Shown here: piece after piece, positions 10,577 through 20,200 of the stretch | Layout of the letters: the number at the start of each line of letters is the position of its first letter | Position numbering within the stretch: position 1 is the stretch's first letter | Source of the DNA: Setoptus koraiensis | Lineage: Eukaryota > Arthropoda | Direction of reading: 5' to 3' | DNA length: 64,000 nt | Assembly: GCA_048013815.1 (NCBI GenBank) | Contig: CM106585.1 | Location: 22,754,001-22,818,000, forward strand | Notes under the pieces: model-generated | Seen by the model: only the letters and a program-made list of their open reading frames with translations | Told to the model about the DNA's origin: nothing | Database searches by the model: none | Position numbers and translations under genes: made by a program

Positions 10577-13500
10577 TTAGGGGTTAAATCTTCCTGGTTT
10601 CTTAAGGGTTGTCCTCTCCCTAAGAGTTCTGGTGGGCCCCGGTGGTGGCTGTATTATGATAGGTGGTGGTATGATAGGATCCGGCGGTTGTGGTTCCTCT
10701 GCAGGTGTTTGGTCCTCCTCTGCTGGACGTAGTGTTACATCGTTCCCGGGACTAAGTTCGATCATGGTTTCGTTATCACTTTGAGCAGAATGGAAGGACT
10801 CGTCCGCTGAATCGTAGGATTCGGGAATGCAAGATGGCCTTGGGGTCGATCCTTGGTTAGCGGCGAATGAGAACGCGTCTGATGGCATCTCGAGGTCGTT
10901 TTCGGGCTCCTCTTCTCTACCGTGCCGGGCATATAACCAATCCCTGTGGCCGTCCACGGTGAGGACTTGAGGGTCGTTGTGTAAGATGATTGGAGGTGTG
11001 ATTATCGGTAACGGTTGTTTCCGGCGGGTACCTGCTGTTGTGGGGATGTGATTTCGGGTATTCGTTCCTGTGGATCCATCTAAGTCAATGACTTGGCGTT
11101 GATGGAGAACGCTGGGATTTGTGGTTGTTCCATAATTTGAGAAGTTTGGTACCGAATCTGGGTCGGTCTGTATACTTGGTGTCGGTTCGTTGTGATCAGG
11201 GACTCGGCCTGTAGGTGCTGGGACCTCGTTAGTTGGTGCTGGGACCTTGTTTGTTGGTGCTGGGACCTGGTTTTCAGGGACTTGGCCTGATTGCGCTAGG
11301 GCTTGGCTAGCTTCGTTGTCATGAATTGACTGATGATAGGTGTCCGAGGCTGGGTCGGACTGTACTAGGACTGGGCTAGCTTCGTTGATAGGAGAGTCAT
11401 CGTAGAATTCTGAGACTGGGTCAGATTGTGGGGTACGAGCAGTTCCTGTTGCCGTTCTTGGTGCTTGAGGATCGTCCTCGGAGAGTTGCGCCAGAGTTTG
11501 CGCTATGTTTTGATTGTTGGATCCTTCTCTGAGTCTGTAGGGTTTGATGTCTTGTAAGGAGACGGACTTATTTCTGAGGTTTCTTAAGTCTAATACTATA
11601 GCGAATCTGGGTTCGCCTTCTGGTTCAGTTGGTAGTTTGAGGATGATCGCGGGACCATCCCATTTGTAAGAAAATTTAGATACCTCGTCCTGGCGGACGG
11701 TATGTTGTTTGAGGAGAACCGGCTGACCAACATGGAACTTGGCACGAGGATGATCACGATCGTGGAATCGTTTCTGGGTTTCTTTGGCCTTCTTGTTGTG
11801 GAAGACTATGTCTCGGCGTATTATTTGTCTGGATTCAGAGCTGTGAAGAGGATTGGAGGGTACGAGGTTTAATGGCGTCCTAGGTCTGTACCCGAACATG
11901 ACCTCGTGGGGTGAGTATTTGAGCGATTCCTGAAAGGTGGTATTGTATACGAACAGAGCCCAACGAAGATGTTCGTCCCAACGGTGTTGGTGCTGGTTGA
12001 CATAGTTCCGTAGGATTTTCACAAGGGATCCGTTGAACCTCTCATCCATCCCGTTCGCCCTTGGATGGTATGGGGTAGTGAACTGATTGGTGATACCGAA
12101 GTCCTTACAGAATTTCAGGAACTTAGCGGAGGTGAACTGGGTACCTTGGTCGCTTGCTATTCTGAGAGGAGTACCGTGCTGAGATATGATGTCCTGTAGG
12201 AACTCGATGATTTCGTGGGTTGTTACTTTCTCCTGTGCTCGTGCGAATCCGTACCGCGAGAATGCATCTATCATGGTGATGATATATCTCGCTCCTGATG
12301 TTGCACTGACATTCAGTGGTCCAACGATGTCTATGTGGACTTGTTCGAAGAATTTTGAGACGGGAATAGGGTGGAGTCTGCCAGGGGAAGGTCCCTTGGG
12401 TTCCTTGAATCTTTGGCAGGTAGGGCATGATTGGACGTAATTCTTTATGTCTCCTGACATACCGGGCCACCAGTAATGCTCTAGTTTCCTTTGTGTTTTC
12501 CTGATCCCGAGGTGGCCGCCGTATATTTGGTCATCGTGGGCGAGTTGGAGGATAAGGTGGCGTGACTGTTCGGGTACCGCTAGTCTGGGGTAAGTTTGGT
12601 TTGGATGGTTCTCTGTGGGATCGCTGGTGTCATGGTATACCTGTTGCATGAAGTATAAGGCATCGTCTCTTATCTCGAACTGTTCCAAGGAATCGATGTC
12701 TTCGATTATCTTGAGCAGATCCGGGTCTTTTCCTTGTTCTTCTAACGATATACGTTTAAATGCAAGGAGCTTCTGGACTCGGGGGCAGAGGACGGACTTA
12801 GCCATCTTGTCCGCTTCTTCATTCCCGGGGTCATTGCAATGTCCTTTTGTGTATACCCAATCTATGGTGAGGTTCTGTTTGGCTCTTGCTAGTTCCAGGA
12901 TGAGGGATTCGTTTGTCAGGGCTTTGTTCCTATTGTTCTTAAATCCTGCTGTGGTCCATCTGTCGAGCCATGTGGTTACCGCGTTTATCACGTACTTGCT
13001 ATCTGATACAATAGTGATAGTTTTCCATTTCTGTTCGTTCGCGATGCGGCAGGCTTGTATAGCGGCGGTCATCTCTCCGGTCTGGTTCGAAGGATTGTTC
13101 TTGACTTCTCCTTTACAGGAGAGTGAGGGGAACTTGGGAATGTGAACAGCCCAACTAGCACGGCATGTGGGTTTTCCGTTGTGGTAAGAGGCCCCATCTA
13201 TGTAGAGGACTGCTTCGGGTGGCGTTTTCCCGAGTAGGGACTGCTGTATTTGTTGTGTAGGTACGGGTTCAACCACTTTGAATTTGGGGGAGACATTGGG
13301 AGGTAGGTGTAACATTAAATTCTCGACCCTCTTGGGCTTGTGTTTGAGGTTGAACGCTTTCTGTAGTTCCCTGGATTGGGTGACGAAGGTGGTCTTCGTT
13401 TCTGATAGGATAGGCCCGAACTTGTCGTATGCTAGGACCAGTGCAAGGAGGTTCTTCTCTACATTGGTGTAGTTGAGCTCTGATGCCGACAGTGTCTTGC

Positions 13501-13870
13501 TGGCTCGTTCGAGGAGGTTGTTGTCCCCGTCGTAGCAAGCCACGTCGACTGATGCCTCGAGGGTATGGATGTGGACTTCTTTGTCTGATTCCTTGGTTGG
13601 AATTTGCTGAGGTTTGGCTCCCTTCAGGATGGATTTGATGGTGTCAAGTGCTTGCTGGTGGGTGTCGGTCCATTTAAATTGCTCGTCCTTGGAGAGCAGA
13701 AGGTTTAGGGGATGAGTGAGTTCCGAGTACCTGGGAATGAAGCGGGCGTAGTAGACTAGGCTACCTAGGAGGGATCTGACCTCGTGGCGTGATTGTGGGG
13801 TAATGTTGGAGTTGAGACAAGTTATACTGATTATACCAGTATAAGAGCGCTTAATTTTTCCAGTGAACAA
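10577..13870 (-). CDS. Gypsy pol fossil: RT end, double RNase H, integrase, long tail
   Basis: An open frame of 1,097 codons. Residues about 25-175 are the end of the reverse transcriptase and a first RNase H-like region (RSLLGSLVYYARFIPRYSEL...SELNYTNVEKNLLALVLAYDKF). Residues about 220-370 form a second, cellular-type RNase H (LYIDGASY, GEMTAAIQACRIA, IVSDSKYVINAV, YTKGHCNDPGNEEADKMAK). Integrase follows: an HHCC zinc module (HLGIRKTQRKLEHYWWPGM ... CPTCQRF, about residues 460-500) and the catalytic core with IDIVGPL, ASDQGTQF and ANGMDERFNGSL (about 510-640). The last ~300 residues are Pro/Thr/Asp-rich and of unknown role. This is a fossil fragment; see the element entry. Confidence 0.85.
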   Translation of the reverse strand: MFTGKIKRSYTGIISITCLNSNITPQSRHEVRSLLGSLVYYARFIPRYSELTHPLNLLLSKDEQFKWTDTHQQALDTIKSILKGAKPQQIPTKESDKEVHIHTLEASVDVACYDGDNNLLERASKTLSASELNYTNVEKNLLALVLAYDKFGPILSETKTTFVTQSRELQKAFNLKHKPKRVENLMLHLPPNVSPKFKVVEPVPTQQIQQSLLGKTPPEAVLYIDGASYHNGKPTCRASWAVHIPKFPSLSCKGEVKNNPSNQTGEMTAAIQACRIANEQKWKTITIVSDSKYVINAVTTWLDRWTTAGFKNNRNKALTNESLILELARAKQNLTIDWVYTKGHCNDPGNEEADKMAKSVLCPRVQKLLAFKRISLEEQGKDPDLLKIIEDIDSLEQFEIRDDALYFMQQVYHDTSDPTENHPNQTYPRLAVPEQSRHLILQLAHDDQIYGGHLGIRKTQRKLEHYWWPGMSGDIKNYVQSCPTCQRFKEPKGPSPGRLHPIPVSKFFEQVHIDIVGPLNVSATSGARYIITMIDAFSRYGFARAQEKVTTHEIIEFLQDIISQHGTPLRIASDQGTQFTSAKFLKFCKDFGITNQFTTPYHPRANGMDERFNGSLVKILRNYVNQHQHRWDEHLRWALFVYNTTFQESLKYSPHEVMFGYRPRTPLNLVPSNPLHSSESRQIIRRDIVFHNKKAKETQKRFHDRDHPRAKFHVGQPVLLKQHTVRQDEVSKFSYKWDGPAIILKLPTEPEGEPRFAIVLDLRNLRNKSVSLQDIKPYRLREGSNNQNIAQTLAQLSEDDPQAPRTATGTARTPQSDPVSEFYDDSPINEASPVLVQSDPASDTYHQSIHDNEASQALAQSGQVPENQVPAPTNKVPAPTNEVPAPTGRVPDHNEPTPSIQTDPDSVPNFSNYGTTTNPSVLHQRQVIDLDGSTGTNTRNHIPTTAGTRRKQPLPIITPPIILHNDPQVLTVDGHRDWLYARHGREEEPENDLEMPSDAFSFAANQGSTPRPSCIPESYDSADESFHSAQSDNETMIELSPGNDVTLRPAEEDQTPAEEPQPPDPIIPPPIIIQPPPGPTRTLRERTTLKKPGRFNP

Positions 13871-14561
13871 TCTTAGAGGTTTGGACAGTTTATTAAGAAG
13901 TGATAAGTGCTAGCTGTCACTAGAAAGTTTTTCAAGAATTTATCCTGGTGAGAACAGTTTCGAAAATTGAACATACTGTGGAAGAACATGTGCCACAAAA
14001 TGGCCTATATCGCCAATACTAGAAACAGAACAGTTTCGAAAATTGCACATAATGTATGGGCACATGTGATCAGAAATCACATGTATTGAATGAGCTAACA
14101 TGATCCAGAATTGTCCATAGCGCCAATACTAGAAACAGAAAATTGATAAAACTTGCACAGATCGTGTATGGCACAGTGCTTGCTGTCTCTAGAAAGTTTC
14201 GAGAATTTATCCTGGTGAGAACAGTTTCAAAAATCGCACATAATGTAATACTTGCACAAAATGTTGCGAGCAACATGCACAATACACACACGCAGTATCA
14301 TCAAAACGGATAGATGGGAACATGTTCAGATATCACGATATTCACATGACATTCCTCATCCGAAATTTCTCTCTGTCTCGAAAACGGCCTATTGATGGCT
14401 GATCATACTTGCACAGATTGTTGCAAGCAACATGCACAACACACACAAGAAGTATCATCAAAGCGGATAGGTGGGAACGAATAAAGGTCTCGAAACAAAA
14501 GATTCACAAGCATCCGAAATTTCTCACTGCTCTGGAAACGATCTACTGATGGGTGATCATA
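13845..14561. repeat. Block of short interspersed repeats next to the gypsy fragment
   Basis: It begins with GAGCGCTTAATTTTT (13,845-13,859), preceded by a small palindrome (ATACTGAT...CCAGTAT). It then holds several diverged copies of a unit with TATCCTGGTGAGAACAGTTT, GCGCCAATACTAGAAACAG and GTTGCAAGCAACATGCACA. The same unit recurs at 14,748-14,890, 47,459-48,204, 54,430-54,545 and 62,230-62,320, partly inverted. I see no coding potential. Confidence 0.7.
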
Positions 14562-14563
14562 CT

Positions 14564-14745
14564 ACAATCGAGGCAGTAATCTATGGTACAGGGGTAGGAA
14601 TAGTGTGTCTTCCCCTGCGCAGATCAGAGCGCGAATCTTGAACGTGCAGATCATTTGCTTTTCGGCCTCAGAAATGACGATTCTGCGCATATCGGGGGAT
14701 ACACACTACTCCTACCCCTGTACCAAAAATTACTGCCTCGATTGT
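14564..14745. mobile_element. MITE with ~50-bp terminal inverted repeats and TA target duplication
   Basis: Arms starting CAATCGAGGCAGTAAT and continuing through GGTACAGGGGTAGGA at each end are inverted copies with only a few mismatches. TA dinucleotides flank both ends (14,562-14,563 reading CTA/TAG). About 182 bp, no ORF. TA duplication suggests a Tc1/mariner-mobilised non-autonomous element. It interrupts a repeat whose uninterrupted relatives are present in the window, including one carrying ...CATACTAGCACAG at 54,466-54,476 (inverted). Confidence 0.85.
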
Positions 14746-14747
14746 AG

Positions 14748-15328
14748 CACAGATTGTTGTGAGCAACATGCACAACACACACACGGAGCATCATCAAAAC
14801 GGATAGGTGGAAACATGTTCAGATATCACGATATTCACATGACATCCTTCATCCGAAATTTTGTTGTATTTCAGTTTGCGTTAACGCAGTTTATTTAGAG
14901 AAATCGGTGTGTGTAGTGTACATGTGGAGACTTGTCTCTCTATAGTCGTCCGAAAAGAACCCTGAACGGTTCCATCACCCTGACATGCGCAGATGCCCAT
15001 TATACACAGGGGTGTCCAGCAAATTTCTCTTTGTCTCGTATAAATTATTACGTGTGACACCTAGTTTTTTGCTGCTATCTAACTCCGCTTTGAACTTACA
15101 GTTCCGACATTTTATCTCCAAAGAGAAGGCCAATCATGGTACTGGTGATAATAGTGCGTCTACTCTTTCCTGACATTCTTTACATCTCAATGATTGCACA
15201 ATCTCTTCAAAAATGTCGACTCTAACAATAACAGAGGCCCTGTTACCACCATCATTTGAGAGAATTGTTGACATCGATTGATCTTTTGCTCTCTTTGCGA
15301 ACCGACTACTGTTAATTGCTTGACTTAC
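14748..15328. repeat. Continuation of the repeat block after the MITE
   Basis: This resumes the GCAACATGCACAACACACAC / GGATAGGTGG unit broken by the MITE, then passes into non-repetitive AT-rich DNA with no convincing ORF. Confidence 0.5.
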
Positions 15329-16256
15329 TGGGTGTTCTTCGGAACACGTACCAAGCCCGATTTCCTTCAAACTCCACAAAGGGGCCCCGAAGGGGCCCCA
15401 AAGAACGTTATTGATGGTCCGGAAGTGCGGAAATTCCTACTTCCGGAAATATAGAAAAATGCATTTTTCGGGCCTCAGAGGTGTCTCAGACCTGAAATTT
15501 TTGCATGTCTGTATAGATCTCGATAGGAGCATTGTGATTGCTGTCAATATCAAGATGAGTGACAGCCGGTTCGCTGGATATTCATTAAATACCTCATCAG
15601 TCACTTCCGGTTTGAGATATATCGCATTTAGTCTGGTTTGGTCGGCTCTTTTGCTAGATAAGGATTGCAACTCATACACAAGAATGAACGAAACCCGGTC
15701 CGATCGCGGGCCCCGCCCACTCGACTCCCAGTCCTCGGTAAGAATCTTTTTTGGTTTGGTGGCCGTCAGTCGTCCCGCCGGAGGCCGCAGGCCGTAGGCG
15801 TGGACGACTGGAGGCCGAACCCCTCCTCCGGCCTGGAATGAACGCATGAATAAAGCACGCGCAACTTGTAGCAAAAAGTAATTATGCACGCGCAAGGACT
15901 CGGTGTGTGGTCGCACTATCTGCGGGCGCAGTTTCGCTCCGCGCCGCGTCCATTGGTCACGCCTCTTATGTTAAACTGATTTCATTCTGCTTCTGGGGCC
16001 TCTAGGTGCAATCTACCCTCGGTATGAAGACGTTGGTACCCTACCCGATGTCCGTGCGGGTGGGTACGGCCGATTATACCGTCAATATGCCCTCAAATAC
16101 CCTCGAATACCCAGAATGCGGTACCTCGGGTATCTCGATAACGAAGAATTTCCGCACTTCCGGAATACCTTTTCCGGTCTCAGGGCATCATACCCTACCC
16201 AAAAATACCCAAAATACCCAAATTGGGCGTGGTACGTGTTCCGAAGAACAACCGAG
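15329..16256. repeat. Inverted pair of the CCGGAAGTG repeat family with a GC-rich centre
   Basis: One copy starts at about 15,329 (GGGTGTTCTTCGGAACACG) and runs right; another starts at about 16,256 and runs left with the matching start (GGTTGTTCTTCGGAACACG on the minus strand). Both carry the GGAAGTGCGGAAATTC core. Between them (15,760-15,960) is a GC-rich stretch with repeated GGCCGCAGGCC-type palindromes and GCGC-rich words. No ORF is trusted here. Confidence 0.65.
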
Positions 16257-16601
16257 ACTTGTATTGGTCGATTGATTGATATTATTGATGTTTGGTTAAT
16301 TACATGAATTTCGTACTGATATCGTCGGAAGTGTGATGTCGAATGATGTATTTCTTGAAAGTGGTGGCTGAGTTCTGATTCAGTTTGCTATTTATATACG
16401 AATCAAAGCGGTGCTTTTCTCACAAACAAAGAGTGAGAAACGTTTATCTGCGGGTGCACTCTTTCCACATGAGTGCAATCCATTGTTTGTGACGAAAACA
16501 CCACCCCTCTTGCGCCAGAAAGATGAAACACCACAACAATTAAACACGCGTGTTACCTGAAGACAAAGGAATGTGTCATCTCTTTGTGTCCAGTTGAGCG
16601 C

Positions 16602-17206
16602 TGTTATGTTCCAGTGAGTAGTGAGTAGTCGAGTCCAGTTGTTGTCGGTTGCCAGTCCAATGTTCGACTGATTTTTATTGAGAATATGCAGGGTTTATAT
16701 ATGGTTTGGTCGGCCATATCTTTACAATCTAACAGTTGGTTATCATATAATTTATCTAAGACAGTAGTCAAAACATAGTACTTGAGAGAGAACGTGATCA
16801 ATATCCTTTCGTCTTGCCGCAGACGGTAATATTCTCAAGTATTCTCAAGTAGTCTCAAGTATCTTCAAGTGCCGGTAGGCTTTGAATTTGGCGGCTATCT
16901 TATGTCGGTAGATCTATAATTAGTGTAATTGATATCATATCTATATGTTAGTTAGTACCATATCTATATGGCGGTAGCCTTTTAATTACTAGATAATCGG
17001 TATGTTTATGTTTATGTTTGTTGTGTATCAGATATTGCTTCTGTGCTATATCTGATGGCTTCTGTGCTATATCTGATCTATTCTTTATCTGTGCATGTGA
17101 TTGCGCGTGTGTGTGTGAGTGCGAGGCAAGTGCGAGCGCGAGTGTGTTGTGAGTGCGAGTGTGAGTGTGTTGTTAGTGCATGGGGTTCGGGACACAGCGT
17201 GTCACA
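16602..17206 (-). repeat. 3' LTR of element A
   Basis: 605 bp. On the minus strand it starts TGTGACACGCTG and ends GGAACATAACA (TG...CA). AATAAA appears near the end on that strand (plus-strand TTTATT at about 16,673). Flanked on the outside by GCGC (16,598-16,601). Confidence 0.93.
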
Positions 17207-17220
17207 TTATCCCCTCCTTC
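17207..17220 (-). promoter_or_regulatory. Polypurine tract of element A
   Basis: GAAGGAGGGGATAA on the minus strand directly precedes the TGTGACACGC start of the 3' LTR, the expected place for the plus-strand primer of reverse transcription. Confidence 0.8.
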
Positions 17221-17256
17221 GGGAGCGCGAACTGCGCACTTAAGTCTGGCCAGGTG

Positions 17257-20200
17257 TTAATGTGGGACTACTATAATCCTCCGGGGTGATTGGGGCCTGG
17301 TTTGCAAAGTAGAGCCGATGAACGGGTCTATTTCTGTATTGAAGGAACTAGTTGTTGCCTCATTCTTCGATATATAGGGTGGCGGAGCTGTTGATGACTG
17401 TCTTCTATCGGAAAGTTCTATATTGACGTTTTGACCTTTTTGGAAGAAGGTGCTGTAGACTTTTCTGACTATTCCGAAGAGTATTGCTAGTAGTATTGAT
17501 CCCAGTGCAAAGTACACAAAGTAATGCACCTCTTTAAAGAAATTCTTGAAGTAGTTCTGGAAGAGACCAATGCTTTCTTCCTTTTCCATAGGTGTCAGGA
17601 CCAGTTGTTTTTCGTGATAATCCTTCAGCTGTTTTTCTGCTTTTGTTAGGTTAGTCAAGAGCTTGGTCATCTGTTTGATAATCTGTGAATCAGTCTTCTG
17701 ATATTCGCTGCTAGATATGTTGAAGGTATACCTTTTACCACTCCAATTCCATAGCGGTGCTGAGGTATTGCTGGAAGAGTAATTATAGCTATCGTTCAAT
17801 ATTCTCCATGATACCGTCGTGGGTAGCTCAAATGGAAGTATTGGGCAATGGAATGTGTCATTTTGGTTGAGGGTTATTTCAAAACCGTAGCAGTACATAA
17901 ACCATTTTTCTGGCGAAAACAGGTGTTTCTGCTTCTCGTATAATCTCTCAAAGGCCTTATACGTGTCGCAATCCCAATATGCTTTATCTAATCCATAGTA
18001 TGGGGCGGTAAGGAAGTCTGGTGGTAAATGCCCTGGGTTGAAAAAGTTTCCTGGGGAACAATTGTCTAATATAATATTAGACTGGGGCTTATCTATCATT
18101 TTGGAGCATTTCGTGGCATGGTTCACTAGTATGTATGGTTTTCCCTTATATTGCATAAAACAATCTTGAGTTTTATCGGGTTTGTGAAGGAATAGCTCGA
18201 AGGGTTTTGCCTCATATACCATTATATTTTCTGAATATACGAATTGAGTTATCCGGATGATGTATTGCCGGTCATTAATTTTATCCATTCGCACGGGTAC
18301 GAGAAGATTATTCGGCTTGTTAAGTTCTGTGATATTCATAAATTCTGCGAATGCACCACTAATTTTTCCCACGCGCCATTCTTGTTTTATCTTTCTCAAG
18401 AGGGCGGCCTTTTCTTCCATTTTCGTAACTAACTCGCTTGTCACCCATGTGTTTTCGCTCATCTTTTCTATCTCGTAGATTAAGAATTGCTCATCATTCT
18501 TTTGTCTTTGATACAGCTTACGGGTAGCCTCTATAGTTTCCTCAGTGATGGTTGCAAGGTTTCTGACCTGTTCTTTTAGTCCGTTGACGTGAGCTTCGAT
18601 TTCCTTGTTGTTGGTATTACTTACGTCAATGTTATTATTTGACGAGATGGTGGAACTCAAACAGTGGAATATTGTATTGACCACTACTGACGTTAATAGC
18701 GAGACGACTACTTGTTTCTTTGTTCTGAGGAGTACGCCGGATGCGGGTTTGTCAAAGACGGACATATCAGGTGTAGGTTCCGTGGCCGTCGTATACCAGT
18801 CCTTCATTTCGGCAAGTATTACATTATTAAACAAGTCGTTACATTTTTCGTATGCTGCTTTGAATTCTATCATATACTGGGAGTTCTGGGTGTAGTATCT
18901 ATGACAAGGCGATTCTAATGTTAAAAGTATGTTCCAGCCCTTGCCGTAGCTTAATGTCTTGTAGTCTGTTGGGCTCCAGACTATAGCTTCAAAGTGGGCA
19001 TCAATGGCGTCATCTGGTCGAGCGGCAAAAGTTGGTTGGAACAAACATAGGATGGTGCATAATGTGGCCATGATCTTTAGTATAGTGTTTGCTTGGGGTG
19101 GACTACTTCTTTCGTAATAGGGCTTTATGCGTGCCACGTGGATTTTTGCTTTTCGCTGATGTTCATCTTGGATCAGGTATGTCACTTCACTAAGTTTCTC
19201 TACTATTGTATAGGGTCCTCTGAAGCGGAAGTTAAGTCGGGCGGATGCTTGTCTGTCCCTCATGTTGCGGTTATCATAGACCAGTACCTTTTGGCCTTTT
19301 GAATAAGAGGAATGTCTGTGGGTTTGATCGTAAAGTTCTTTTGACCGAGTTTGACTGTTAGTTAGATTTTGTTTGGCAATTTCTCGAGCTTCTTGTATTC
19401 GTGCCTCTGCTGTGCCTTCTTCTAGCTCGGTATCAATGTCATTAGGTCCGCGTGCGTTGCGCCCGTACAATAGGTAGAATGGAGCAAATCCGAGACTTTC
19501 TTGTTTCGCGGTATTGTATGCGAATGTAACATAGGGTAGGTATACATCCCATTCTCTCGAGTTGTTGGTGGTGTAGTGACTAAGCATACCCTTGAGCGTT
19601 CGGTTGAATCTTTCAACTAACCCGTTAGTTTGTGGATGGTAGTTGGTAGTTTGAAGCTTCTGTACCCCTAGCTGGTTGAGGGTATGTCTAAGTTGGCGTG
19701 ACCGGTATGCACTACCGTTATCGGTTAAGAGCTTATGTGGGAACCCAAATTTTAGGAATACTTCTCTAAGTACTTCGGCGATGTTTTCCTTTCGGTCTGC
19801 TTCTACGGCGGTTGTGATTGCGTATCTCGTCGCGAAGTCTAGAATGACGATGACGTATTTATTTCCGTTATGCGTTGTTGGCAGAGGGCCTAGCGTGTCT
19901 ATTCCCAACATATCAAAAGGGGCTCCTATGGGTATAGGGTTGAGTTTACCGAACTTCATTGTTATGGGTATTTTGACTCTTTGGCAGGAGTCGCAGAATT
20001 GGATGTATTTCTTGATGTCCTTTCTCATACCATTCCACCAAACTCGCTCAGCGATACGGTGGTAAGTTTTTGAGAAGCCTAAGTGACCAGAGTGTGGGGA
20101 GTCGTGGTATTTCTGTAGTATTTCCTCTTTCATTTCGACAGGTAGGATCATTTTCTTTTGGTCACCTGTACCTAGGTGATACCATACTCCGTTAATAAGC

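Larger units (their letters stand above)
9964..13870 (-). mobile_element. Ty3/gypsy retrotransposon fossil, 5'-truncated, with one 3' LTR
   Basis: Minus-strand LTR retrotransposon remnant. From its 5' side it holds the end of reverse transcriptase/connection, two RNase H-type domains, integrase and a long C-terminal tail, then a polypurine tract (about 10,559-10,575) and an LTR that starts with TGTGATGATC at 10,558. The outer LTR edge is uncertain, near 9,964. Gag, protease and most of the reverse transcriptase are absent, and the left-over 5' edge abuts repeat DNA at about 13,845. It is broken (at least one large truncation). With no second LTR an age cannot be read, but the long open frame suggests it is not ancient. 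Confidence 0.85.
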
